From NCBI RefSeq assembly GCF_018873765.1, contig NC_057925.1:61640970-61704969 (forward strand): DNA of 64,000 nucleotides. Direction: 5' to 3'. Position 1 is the first letter of the stretch, and every line of letters starts with the position of its first letter. This DNA is from Telopea speciosissima. Taxonomy: Eukaryota; Streptophyta; Magnoliopsida; Proteales; Proteaceae. This document shows, piece after piece, positions 54,724 through 64,000 of this stretch. The position numbers and the translations under genes were made by a program. The notes under the pieces were generated by a model. It did not search any database. It was not told where the DNA came from and saw only the letters and a list, made by a program, of their open reading frames with translations.

Positions 54724-55299
54724 TCAGTAATGGATGACATAGATATTGTACTCAACCACTGCATCCCCATTTGTGGTGTTGTCGAAGGAGTGAGTCTTGG
54801 CAAGAGCATAACCCCGGGCAAACCAGAAAATCCCACTCCCTCCGACCACCGGCATCTCTCTCACATCTGAGAACACTGCGTTTCTTCCTAATATGCTAAG
54901 TGTGCTCCCATTATACTTCCCTTCCATGAAAACAAAATTAAGGGTCATTAAGAGAGCCACTTCGCTCTGTGATGCGAAAGCGTAGATCCCCTGAGCTCTT
55001 CCCACCAGCTTCGACGTAGCTTCTGGTGTCTCCGTTAATGGGTCATCCATCACCACCACAGCACCAAAAGCTGTTGCTGATGTTTTAGTTGATGGTGCTT
55101 CAGCAACCCTAATGGCAGTTGGGTTACGACCTTTAGTAGTGTCATGGAAGTAGAAGTGAAGGTGACTCATCTTCTCATGCTTAAGCCGCTTAGATCCCAG
55201 TGAAAGAGTCCTTCGAGAGAAGCCATCAGATTTGCTGTGGACAATAAAGAAGGTAAAGATGGTTAAGAGAACGATGAGTTTGGGGGAAGTTCTGGCCAT
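54724..55299 (-). CDS. Dirigent protein, copy 4
   Basis: Intronless, 191 residues. Signal peptide about 1-25. Dirigent domain with 'FYFHDTTKGRNPTAIRVA' (49-66), 'MDDPLTETPEATSKLVGRA' (84-102), 'NGSTLSILGRN' (130-140) and 'REMPVVGGSGIFWFARGY' (147-164). Residue 159 is Trp where the other copies have Arg in 'F-R-(F/L)-A-R-G'; the codon differs by a CGG-to-TGG type change at 54823-54825. Whether this alters activity is unknown. Near-identical to copy 3 in coding, promoter and 3' flank, so a recent tandem duplicate. Its TATA-like box is weak (CTTTAAATGGACC, about 55371-55383). Confidence 0.95.
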   Translation of the reverse strand: MARTSPKLIVLLTIFTFFIVHSKSDGFSRRTLSLGSKRLKHEKMSHLHFYFHDTTKGRNPTAIRVAEAPSTKTSATAFGAVVVMDDPLTETPEATSKLVGRAQGIYAFASQSEVALLMTLNFVFMEGKYNGSTLSILGRNAVFSDVREMPVVGGSGIFWFARGYALAKTHSFDNTTNGDAVVEYNIYVIHY

Positions 55300-55370
55300 G
55301 AGAGGGGGTACTGGTAGCTAATTAATAGAATAGAAATGTGATGGTGGTGGAAGTCAGGAAGTGGGTATTG

Positions 55371-55383
55371 GTCCATTTAAAGT
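55371..55383 (-). promoter_or_regulatory. Degenerate TATA-like box of dirigent copy 4
   Basis: CTTTAAATGGACC on the minus strand, at the position of the intact box of copy 3. Confidence 0.4.
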
Positions 55384-55517
55384 GAGGATCAGATTGGGGT
55401 TGTATGTATTTTTTTCATATTCATTGAGATGGACCCTCACAAAGGAAAAGTCAAACAATTGATTCTTATAAATGAATTCCATGGAAAACCATTCCAGTGA
55501 ATAACCTGAGAAAATGA

Positions 55518-55842
55518 GTATTTTTGTCTGTTCTATTTTTCCAAGTTCCTCTAATAGAGGGGAATGGACCCCACCTAGGCAGTTTGTTCAGGTAGCCTGA
55601 CTACATGTGCAGCGCCAGATTCAAGATAGTGCACTTTGACCGCCTTACCCCTGCCCAAGCGCTTTGCCCGAGTAGGGGTAAAGTGGTCAAAGTGCACTGC
55701 CTTGAGCCTGGCGCTGCACATGTAGTTTGACTGCCCAGATGCACAGGATCTTTTTCGCAAGGTAGGGTGGTCATTTTTGCCCCCTCTAATAGAGGAACTT
55801 AGGGAAATGAAGCTACCCTGGAAATGGAACAGATAAAGATCC
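55518..55842. mobile_element. MULE-like MITE, 325 bp, containing a second foldback
   Basis: Ends GTATTTTTGTCTGTTC and, read inward from the right, GGATCTTTATCTGTTCC. The flanks TGAGAAAATGA and TGAGAATGA are a 9-bp duplication with a two-base slip. The paralogous upstream region of copy 3 (51072-51085, CCTGAGAGTGATTCC) is the empty site. Inside, 55601-55726 is a 126-base foldback pairing 'CTACATGTGCAGCGCCAG' with 'CTGGCGCTGCACATGTAG' around the shared core. Confidence 0.85.
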
Positions 55843-55851
55843 TGAGAATGA

Positions 55852-57410
55852 TTCCTTAATTTTTTTTTCCTTTTACCAAAAAAATATTTGGGGTAAACTC
55901 TACGACTTATATTAATTATTAGTTTTGTAGCCGTGGATATATAATACACTTATCATATGTAGGCAGTTTTGCCAACCCAAAGAGAGAGAAAAATATATAT
56001 ATTCAGCACAAGCAATTGATAGAGTCGACTATTTCAGACAAGGTAGACAATTTTTGTCTTTTTCCCATAACGTGGATGGTGTGGCTGGATTTCTTTCAAT
56101 TTTATGATAACAATAACTGACTTTTGTTTTTACCAAGGTAGGTTCATATCCCATTACTCATTGCCATAGAGAATCTAATCCGATAATTGATTTCTTATTA
56201 AAAGCAGCAGCAAAATTTCAAATCATATTCGTTGTCGAAGATTTTTCTTTTCATATCATAGAAGAGTAAAAAAGAGATACTTTAGTCTTTCTATCTAGAT
56301 ATCTTTTTTTCTGCTAATGGCAATATCGAATGTGGGACTTGATTCTTTCTCTTATGTTCTTAATTTATATTTTTCTAGGCATGCCTAGACATTTTTGTTA
56401 CTCTTTCTTTCTTCTTTAATACAATCTGATCTATAACAAAAATAAAAAAAAAATAAAAAATTCAAATTTGGTGTTTTGTATTTGACAATGATAGATAACG
56501 CAAAAAGACGAAATTTTGTTGCTCCACTTGTAATAAGAATGTTCCTGCTATAAGACTGGCAGCCAAGGAGATAGAATCTTAAAAGATAGTTTAAAAAATA
56601 TAAAAACCTAGAAGGGCAGTACTGTTCTAGCCATTGAGGACCAAATTAAGATACATGGATCTGGATATAAGAAAGGATTGAAGAGACTGCACATGGACAT
56701 GGTCAGAGACCTGCTGACCTGCATGAGTGACTGTTAAGGAAACCTTTGAAAAATAACACGCCTATGTAATTTGAAAGATTTAACAAAAAAAAATGCTTTT
56801 AAGCCCATGGGGACAATAATAACCCAAGGCAAAAGGGTATTTTCATCCTCCCTCCTCGTGCACCATTAAAGCACATCGGATAGTGGCCACTGTACTTGGA
56901 AGGATAAAAATTCAAGTCTCAAATGTGGTGTGCCGATCGATACACTATAAAGGTGCCTTGGGCAGGATAAGATTTCAGAAAAAAGGTTTTATAAACAGTC
57001 TCGTTCTATAGGTGATCTATGGGGGCAATGATAATGGAAGGCAAAAGGTTTTATGGAGGGTGTCGTCCCTAAAGTATTTATGGGTGATCTACCAAATTGT
57101 GCCATGTGAATTGGTGATGTGATATTCCAAAGTCCAAACATAGCCTTTGAAAATAGCTTAAAATTATATGGGAAAATTTTCTCTAACCTGTTGGCCGGGG
57201 GAGAGTACACTAGAACTTACGTGTCTATCTCTTTTCTCTTTATAAGAAATGACCTCGCTACCCTCTAATGTTCGATACCGTTCTATCACATTTCATCGCT
57301 AAATTCCCCTATGCTATTTGCTCAGAGAACCCTCTCCCAAAATATATATATACTCCATTGTTGCATAATGAATAATTTCCAAAATTTCAATTTTAAGTTA
57401 TATCATCCTG
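55852..57410. other. Intergenic
   Basis: 55852-56110 continues the segment shared with 51085-51550. 56520-56630 is a scrap of the 44290 element. No gene. Confidence 0.45.
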
Positions 57411-57418
57411 CCTGCATC

Positions 57419-57682
57419 CAGGGGTGTAAATGAATAGTCAAAATCCGTTTCCGTATTCGTGTCCGTATCCGTTTAGCACTATCCGAATCCGTCCGAAAGC
57501 TAAACTGATGCGGATACAGATAGGCTTTGGCTATCCGAAAAGCTATATTTACATGTAAACGGATAAAATATCTGATCCGTATCCGTGTCCGTCTAGCACT
57601 ATCCGAATCCGTCCAAAAACTAATCGGATACGGAAGCAAATATAGCACTATCCGAGCCGAATCTGATCCGTTTACATCCCTA
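57419..57682. mobile_element. hAT-like MITE, 264 bp, perfect 8-bp target duplication
   Basis: Flanked by CCTGCATC at 57411-57418 and 57683-57690. Ends CAGGGGTGTAAATG and TTTACATCCCTA, the classical plant hAT MITE ends; interior repeats 'TATCCGAATCCGTCC'. Confidence 0.9.
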
Positions 57683-57774
57683 CCTGCATCCAATATTAAG
57701 TTCATTCCACGTGGCTTAATTGTTGGGCTCAAAATTTGTTTGGGTGGATTGTCCACTCATCATCTATTTCATTG

Positions 57775-57958
57775 GATTGGGCTCCTCTCCTTGGAGGGCA
57801 TCGCCCAATGAGGCATCCAACGGCTGGAGTACTGGGTTGTGCCGCACACATCCCGATGATTGATTGAGCATACGCCGAGATGTGTGCGGCACAGCACAGC
57901 CATCGATGCCTCATTGGGCACTCATTGGGAGATGCCCTCCAAGGAGAGGAGCCCAATC
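57775..57958. mobile_element. Foldback MITE, 184 bp
   Basis: Arms 'GATTGGGCTCCTCTCCTTGG' and 'CCAAGGAGAGGAGCCCAATC' are perfect complements at the ends. Same end family as 5851-6028. Target duplication unclear. Confidence 0.75.
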
Positions 57959-58336
57959 GCCCATTAATCCTTGTTTCATTAGTAAATTTTAAGTCCAAAC
58001 CTATTTCTCATATTGAGATATCGTATCTACACGGTATTGGTATCGATCACCTTCAAAACCATGGAGTATCAAACGTATCGGATACCAATTAATACCCCAA
58101 ACTATGCAGATGTCAACACCTAATTAACTGTACACATATACGTATAGGGTTGGTGATTCGGTCTATTGTATTCGCCAGCGACCCTAATAAATAATAATCT
58201 AACGACTGTCAAAAGTCAAAGGAAACCAAAGCTCGTTAGTTGTTAACCTAACTACAGCCACCAATCACAGCAAACCAACCAATGTTAATAATATTACTTC
58301 CACAGTTCCACCTCTTAAACCCATGCAGCTTGCTAG

Positions 58337-58650
58337 CAGTTCTACAAGCTTTATCAAACAAACAAAAGTAGTACAAATCAAGCTTTAATTTGGCCAAATT
58401 CTGTGATAGATAATAAATTTTTGGGAGAGCGTTCTCTATGGGGAAGCACACGGATAAATCGCATGCAACAGTCAATGAGAACACACGCTGGCATCTGGAT
58501 GGCGAAATTTCCGCCATCCATGGAGGCCGTGTTCCCCTCCCCACACAAACAGAGAGGACATTTTCCGTAAACTTTTTAAGGGAATCAAAACAAAAAAAAA
58601 AAAACAAAACAAAACAAAGAAAGGGAGAAGAAAGAGATGATCAAAAGCTC
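58337..58650. repeat. Orphan copy of the dirigent 3'-flank block
   Basis: 'CTACAAGCTTTATCAAACAA' and 'GGCCAAATTCTGTGATAGA' match the 3' flank of copies 3 (49902) and 4 (54531). Another copy starts at 58671 next to copy 5. This one has no adjacent dirigent gene and is split by the element at 58423. Confidence 0.7.
58423..58567. mobile_element. MULE-like MITE, 145 bp, 9-bp target duplication
   Basis: Flanks TAAATTTTT (58414-58422) and TAAACTTTT (58568-58576). Ends GGGAGAGCGTTCTC and GGACATTTTCCG. The copy-3 flank near 49985 lacks it (empty site). Confidence 0.75.
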
Positions 58651-58755
58651 AACAATTCAAAGAACCACAATAGTCCCTACAAGCTTTATATCAAACAAAC
58701 AAAAGTAGTACAGATGCTTGTGATAAAGAAATAACCCTATTTTACAGAAATATTA

Positions 58756-59325
58756 TTAATAATGGATGACATAGATATTGTACTCAACCACAGCATCCCC
58801 GGTTGTGGGTTCGAACCAGTGAGTCTTGGCATGAGCATAACCCCGGGCTAACCGGAAAATCCCAGTTCCTCCGACCACCGGCATCTCTCTCACCTCTGAG
58901 AATACAGTATTTCTCCCTAATATGCTAAGTGTGCTCCCATTGTACTTCCCTTCCATGAAAGCAAAATTAAGGGTCATTAAGAGAGCCACCTCGTTCTGTG
59001 ATGCCGAAGCATAGATACCCTGAGCTCTTCCTACCAACTTCGACGTAGCTTCTGGCGTCTCCGTTAATGGATCATCCAACACCGCCACAGCACCGAAAGC
59101 TGTTGTTGATGTCAATGTTGATGGTGCCTCTGAAACCCTAATGGCAGTGGCGTTAAGACCACTAACAATGTCATGGAAGTAGAAGTGAAGGTGGATCATC
59201 TTCTCACGCTTAAGCCGCTTGGACCCAAGTGATAGAGTCCTAGAGAAGCCATGAGATTCGCTATGAACAATAAAGAAGGTAAAGATGGTTAAGAGAACGA
59301 TGAGTTTAGGGAAAGTTCTGGCCAT
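58756..59325 (-). CDS. Dirigent protein, copy 5
   Basis: Intronless, 189 residues. Signal peptide about 1-24 ('LIVLLTIFTFFIVHSESHG'). Dirigent domain with 'FYFHDIVSGLNATAIRVS', 'VLDDPLTETPEATSKLVGRA', 'NFAFMEGKYNGSTLSILGRN', 'REMPVVGGTGIFRLARGY' and C-terminal 'VEYNIYVIHY'. Most copies have 'FRFARGY'; here it is 'FRLARGY'. 'NATA' adds a sequon inside the first domain strand. Secreted, with the radical-coupling role inferred from family. TATA-like CTTTAAATAGACC lies about 59430-59442. It shares flanks with copies 3 and 4. Confidence 0.95.
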   Translation of the reverse strand: MARTFPKLIVLLTIFTFFIVHSESHGFSRTLSLGSKRLKREKMIHLHFYFHDIVSGLNATAIRVSEAPSTLTSTTAFGAVAVLDDPLTETPEATSKLVGRAQGIYASASQNEVALLMTLNFAFMEGKYNGSTLSILGRNTVFSEVREMPVVGGTGIFRLARGYAHAKTHWFEPTTGDAVVEYNIYVIHY

Positions 59326-59591
59326 GGGAGGCTAAAGGCGGTTCTTCTGAAATTTTCTAAGCTCCTAATAGAAATATGGTGGTGGTGGTGGTGGTGGAGA
59401 TGGCGATGGTGTCTTGGGTTAATTTGTTGGTCTATTTAAAGTAAAGAGATTGGGTTTGTGTGTATGAGTGTATCATTGAAACTTCTACAAAGGAAAAGAT
59501 TTGATTTTAAATGAATTGCATGGAAGAAGGCACGTGGAAAAGAAACCAAAAAAAAATAGCCCTGATTCAATGGTCAAAGGGGTTAAAAGAT

Positions 59592-59789
59592 AGATTTTAA
59601 TCCTCTCCAATTCCTAAAAGTGTGTAGTGCGGCAGTATTAGGTGGAGATGTCGACACTTGATAGCTCAGATATCCAACAGTTCGAACTCATTAACATTTA
59701 GCGTTGGATGTCCAACCTGTCAGGTGTCAACATCTCCACGTAGCACTAACACATTGCACGCTTTTAGGAATTGGAGAGGATTAATTTCC
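59592..59789. mobile_element. MULE-like MITE, 198 bp, perfect 10-bp target duplication
   Basis: Flanked by GTTAAAAGAT at 59582-59591 and 59790-59799. Ends 'TAATCCTCTCCAATTCCTAA' and 'TTAGGAATTGGAGAGGATTA'. Confidence 0.9.
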
Positions 59790-59823
59790 GTTAAAAGATG
59801 GTCGGGGCAAGAATATGAAGAGT

Positions 59824-60062
59824 TTTTTTTTGCTAAAAAATCAGCAAGTATGTTAAGAAATGATAAATATGTACAAGAGGCTATACGCCAGAAAAAGATT
59901 CAAGTCTCAATCAAAACAAGACAAATTAGCAGAAGCGGTAGTACAATCTGCCCGTGGCTTCCCAATCAATCGAGTGTGCTATGAAAGATGGGGAATCATT
60001 CCACTTCTTTGTAGCCTTAGTGTATGCTGCCCGATTGGCAAGAACATCTGCTGGGACATTCC
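59824..60062 (-). mobile_element. 5'-truncated LINE scrap, 239 bp, with 16-bp target duplication
   Basis: Flanked by CAAGAATATGAAGAGT at 59808-59823 and 60063-60078. A T run at 59824-59831 is the A tail of a minus-strand insertion. Minus-strand translation near the right end gives 'NVPADVLANRAAYTKATKKW', like the end of a LINE RNase H domain. Confidence 0.85.
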
Positions 60063-60078
60063 CAAGAATATGAAGAGT

Positions 60079-61510
60079 GATTAGCTCAATCAATTAAAAC
60101 ATAAAGGTCTGTGTTTGGTATGCATTCTTAGAATCGATAATGCATGGCTAGTTTAGAATGTATTCTAAAATGAGAAAATAGAGAAGAACTGGATTTCAGA
60201 ATGAAATAATCATAATAGTATTCCATATTCTAAAATGATATCGAACAGACCATGGTAATATGATTAGTCTAAGGAAATTAACGCTATGTTTGGTATGCAT
60301 TCCCATTCTTAAAACACATAATGCATTCTTAACTGAGAATGCAAACACTGTTTGGATACATGTTTGGTTAGATTGTATTCTTTGTTTCAAACTTTTTAAG
60401 CATTTCATCAAACACCTCGTTGACTAGTATCAAATATTAAAAATTAACAGCAAAATATAGATTTAATGTCACCTAAATTAAGAACATAAAGATCATTCTG
60501 TAAAGAAGCAATACCAAAACGCAAGATTCAATGGATGGCAAATATAGGCAGTCAATCCCTTTCCTGTTCAACTACGAACAAGAAGTTCTTCTCTACCTAG
60601 CTAACTAAGATCATGTTTTGGAGCAAGGTGAATAGATAGAAGAAAGCCAACATTCCCAAGATCAACAAAAGAAACAACGCAACTCAAGAATTTCACAAAA
60701 TGTTGGAAAGAGAGAAATTACAGAGACAGCCATACAAATTGCAATTAAATGTAATCTTAAATGACATGAAATAGGGTCTAATGGACCATTAATTATGATC
60801 TCTGCTCTCTGCTCTCTGCTCTCTGTCCTCTCATTCTTATTACAATTGTCAATTACCATTCTATCCCTATTATAAACACATTCATTAAATAAAAATAAAA
60901 CTGTCTAGCATAAAATAATTGAAACGAATTTCTTTTGAAATAGGTTTTCAGCTATTTCAGAATTTCTATTAAAATTAATATAAATTTGTTGGGTAAAGAA
61001 ATGTAAAAATTATATCAAACATCGTTCAAAATTGAAATCACTCTTTATAATAATATTTCTCGAAATCATTACCAAAGAGAGTCTTAAGTCCTCAAATCTG
61101 ACTTTCTCAAAGGTAGGCACACACATTCACATATCAAAGTGAGTGGGCGAGTAGTCGGTGCCTAAATAACTAGCTACTTTCAGTTAAGTAGCACAGATCC
61201 AGAAGGTATCCGGGGTTGGTAAGTTGGTAACTAACCCACCACTTCACTTCGGGTCGGACACGGATCAAATCTACTGCATCAATGACATAGAGACGTATGG
61301 ACCAGCAAGAAAGAGAGAAGAAATGTAGTAGCTGGCAAAGATGTCAAGACGAAATTTTTTATTGGCACACTGTTTTGGGCCCGAAGATTGTTTGGTGGGT
61401 TTTCCTGGGCTTGGGCTTAGTTCAGGCCTTTTAACCTGGGTCAAAGCCTTTGCATTTATAATAAATAGCTCATGTCTGCCATGCATATGGATTATGGAAA
61501 CTAGTGAAAT

Positions 61511-61551
<41 letters not shown>

Positions 61552-63074
61552 AGCGGAAATTGATGGTACAGATTTAAACAACATAGAACTCTGAACGATA
61601 TGCCATAAAAATAGGAAACGGCAAAAAAACAAAAAAATGGAAATAGACAATACGGGTTTTAAACGTGTAGAATTCAAAAAAACTGGACTAAAACGGTAGT
61701 ATATTCATATAACTTGAGGAATTATTCGTTTAATACTTGTATCAACAACTATATATAACATCCAACATTAATGCATATATATTTCAAAACCCATTATAAG
61801 TTCCAAGGCATATCATCCAAAATACAATTCCAAATTCATACACCATAAAAAGTAAGTCTAAGGTCCTATTGAACAATGTGGCTTGACTATGCTATTGTTC
61901 ATTGTTGTCAACACAACCAATACACTTCCAAAAGATGCATTTCAGTTGGACTTGGGAGTCAGCGCTTTAGAAACTCTTTTTCAGTAGATGCATCAGCTTG
62001 TAGCTCAATTTCGGGGTTTGTGTATTGAACATGAGCATGAGAAGTGTAGCCTTTGAGTTAGCTTTACATCGGCAAAAGAATCAGGCCGATTGAAACTCAG
62101 TAGATACACATCCAAAGATTGTATTGTAGGCCACTGTCCATAAAAACTACTCTCGTAAGTTAAACATATCTAATATTGTTTAGTCTCTCTCAATGGGCCA
62201 GCCCAAGGCCAGCATGTGCCTAGTTAGGGCTAGGGTTTTCCCTTGGCCTGAGCTAAAAGTGAGGATCTAAACGGATCAAATTCAAATCGAATATTAAACT
62301 CTATATATTCAAATCTAGTTAGTTTCGAATGGATTTGAGTAGTTTTTAGAAAATTGATTTTTTTAATATGAATTTGGTAAATATTGATTCGACTATCCAT
62401 TTACATCCCTAGTGTAGAGTATAGAGTGAATAGTGAGTGTGGACTTTGGAGAGAGTGGTGCTGCAGTCTAACTATTTGCGTTAAGGGGCAGAGATTTGGA
62501 GAAGACGAAAATTCAAGGAGATGAGAAGATGGAGGGCTAAACCCACTACCTCACTAGGGTTGATGTCGAAGTAATATATCTAAAATTACACGTACTCTGA
62601 ATTTGATAAGGGTATTTTAGTATTATATAAATTTATTATTTAAACATATTTTTATAATTGTGTCTAAACATCTCAAATAATATTTTGTCTGAAATTGGAA
62701 TTTTCATATCTAAGATTATGTTTGGTATGCATTCTGGGTCAATTTTGTAGTCTCGGATGATAAAAACAACTATTGTTATGATCTAAGGATGTGAAATCGA
62801 TCCGAATACATTCCAAGAATACATACCACACACAGCCTAAATCTGATTAGTTTTCGAAGGAATTCCGGAAACCAATTTTTATATAGATTCTTTTTAATAG
62901 ATGTAAACACAAATTGCATACAAATTTTCGATTCATATTGACCGGTCCAGTAAAAATCAGACCAGTCGATACGGTCCGGGATCCAAAAAACCCAGGCTCG
63001 CCGCTCGCCTTGTTTCTCTCTCCATAACTTCTGCTACGAAGCAGTCGCCAGTCGCTCGTCGCTCCTGCCAGAAA
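60079..63074. other. Intergenic up to the PPR gene
   Basis: 60105-60330 and 62720-62840 carry 'TTTGGTATGCATTCT' inverted-repeat scraps. 61513-61546 is a CT run. 62260-62410 has decayed hAT words ending 'CCATTTACATCCCTAG'. 62940-63074 is probably promoter and leader of the PPR gene, with no obvious TATA box. Confidence 0.45.
61513..61546. repeat. (CT)n microsatellite
   Basis: Pure CT run. Confidence 0.95.
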
Positions 63075-64000
63075 ATGAGAATTTACAGAGCTTTCGGTTT
63101 CCGAACCTTCAAACAAAACAGACCCACGAACCTCGGCGCCGTAAACCAAGGTCAGCTATCTACATGTCTTTGTTCAATCTATCACTTCGAATCTTCTCCA
63201 CAAACTTTAGACCAGCCTTCGGTCCCTCCCCTAAACATCGATAAGAACGTCGAACAGTTCTTAGAGAAAGTAATCTTAGATTCTCAGTGGCATTCAATCG
63301 AACGGGGTTCTTCTTCAAATCTCACTTCATCTGCGATTTATAATGCTCTTTATGAGCTCCGCGGACAGCCTGACACTGTTCTGGCGTTCATTGAGAAATT
63401 AGGTTTTGAATGCCTCGATGTCAGATGTCTTTGCTTCGCTGTAGCTGTAGTCTCTGGCCTTCCATCGCCGCAACCTGCTTGGCAGCTCTTGAAGAGAGCT
63501 TTGAGTGACGGTGTTGCAACGAACCAGGAGCTTTTCGACGAGTTAGTGCTAGCTCGCGAGAGTTTGAGCTTGTTGAGTTCAATTGTTCTAGATTTGCTGA
63601 TTAGGTCTTGTTGTGGATTGAATAGAGCAGAGCAAGCTCTCGAATGCTTCTACTTGATGAAGGACCAGGGAATTCTTCCCAAGATTGAAACTTGTAATGA
63701 GTTATTGAGTTTGCTTTTGAAATTGAATAAGATAGACACGGCGTGGGCTCTGTATGCTGAAATGTTCAGGTTGAGGATTCCATCCACTGTCATCACGTTC
63801 AACATAATGATTAATGTGTTATGTAAGGAAGGGAAACTGAAGAAGGCTAAGGCTTTCATCGGACACATGGAGAGTTTGGGCTTTAAACCAACTGTTGTGA
63901 CTTACAACACTATAATCCATGGGTACTGTTCTAGAGGCAAACTTGAAGGCGCTCATGAAATATTTGATACTATGAGAAGTAAGGGTATACAACCAGATTC
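63075..64000 (+). CDS. P-class pentatricopeptide repeat (PPR) protein, 5' part, runs off the window
   Basis: Open from the ATG at 63075 to the last base (308 codons plus two bases), without introns or stops, as is usual for PPR genes. The N-terminus 'MRIYRAFGFRTFKQNR' is basic, fitting an organelle transit peptide. Repeats begin around residue 190: 'LDLLIRSCCGLNRAEQALEC', 'PKIETCNELLSLLLKLNK', 'STVITFNIMINVLCKEGK' (about 235) and 'PTVVTYNTIIHGYCSRGK' (about 273), then 'GIQPD', with the 35-residue spacing of P-type motifs. PPR proteins bind organellar RNA for processing or stability. From memory it resembles Arabidopsis At2g15630 (mitochondrial PPR), unverified. The C-terminal repeats lie outside. 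Confidence 0.93.
   Translation, partial: MRIYRAFGFRTFKQNRPTNLGAVNQGQLSTCLCSIYHFESSPQTLDQPSVPPLNIDKNVEQFLEKVILDSQWHSIERGSSSNLTSSAIYNALYELRGQPDTVLAFIEKLGFECLDVRCLCFAVAVVSGLPSPQPAWQLLKRALSDGVATNQELFDELVLARESLSLLSSIVLDLLIRSCCGLNRAEQALECFYLMKDQGILPKIETCNELLSLLLKLNKIDTAWALYAEMFRLRIPSTVITFNIMINVLCKEGKLKKAKAFIGHMESLGFKPTVVTYNTIIHGYCSRGKLEGAHEIFDTMRSKGIQPD

Noticed and set aside
55575-55949. 124-codon minus-strand open frame
   Set aside because: Most of it is the nested foldback and MITE at 55518-55842.
57403-57811. Opposed open frames of 94 and 117 codons
   Set aside because: Low-complexity TCCGTATCCG words of the hAT MITE at 57419-57682.
1-64000. tRNA, rRNA, CRISPR or prokaryotic operon features
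   Set aside because: None seen; only tRNA-derived SINE heads and plant nuclear features.

Overview
This is nuclear DNA of a flowering plant. The evidence is a tandem dirigent-protein cluster, a QALGGH-type C2H2 zinc-finger gene, a P-class PPR gene, spliced introns with GT-AG borders, plant LINEs and SINEs, and many short inverted-repeat transposons. The lineage cannot be fixed from sequence alone; an angiosperm with a repeat-rich genome is as far as I would go.

Layout. 1-4 kb holds an intronless C2H2 zinc-finger gene on the minus strand. 4-22 kb is gene-poor: simple repeats, a SINE, short MULE-like and hAT-like elements, one solo LTR and a 5'-truncated LINE, most with visible target-site duplications. 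22.4-38.6 kb is one split gene on the minus strand with six exons, a 477-base coding sequence and a 158-residue product. It spans about 16.2 kb because intron 5 (10.7 kb) and intron 2 (4.7 kb) are packed with transposons. Intron 5 holds a broken Ty3-type fossil, an L1-type LINE split by a hAT-like element, and tandem duplications. Intron 2 holds an RTE-type LINE split by a 291-base foldback and by a 1.2-kb solo LTR.

42-59 kb is a cluster of five intact intronless dirigent genes, all on the minus strand, plus one dirigent pseudogene on the plus strand. The three distal copies come from duplication of a block that includes promoter and 3' flank, so one copy serves as the natural empty site for elements inserted into another. 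The dirigent products are secreted proteins expected to steer phenoxy-radical coupling in lignan or related metabolism. 60-63 kb is mostly plain intergenic DNA with a LINE scrap, and a PPR gene starts at 63075 and runs off the end.

The most striking points are the extreme exon dilution of the 158-residue gene, the near-perfect LTR-derived hairpin inside its intron, and a set of MULE-like miniature elements that have different ends but share a GC-rich core.
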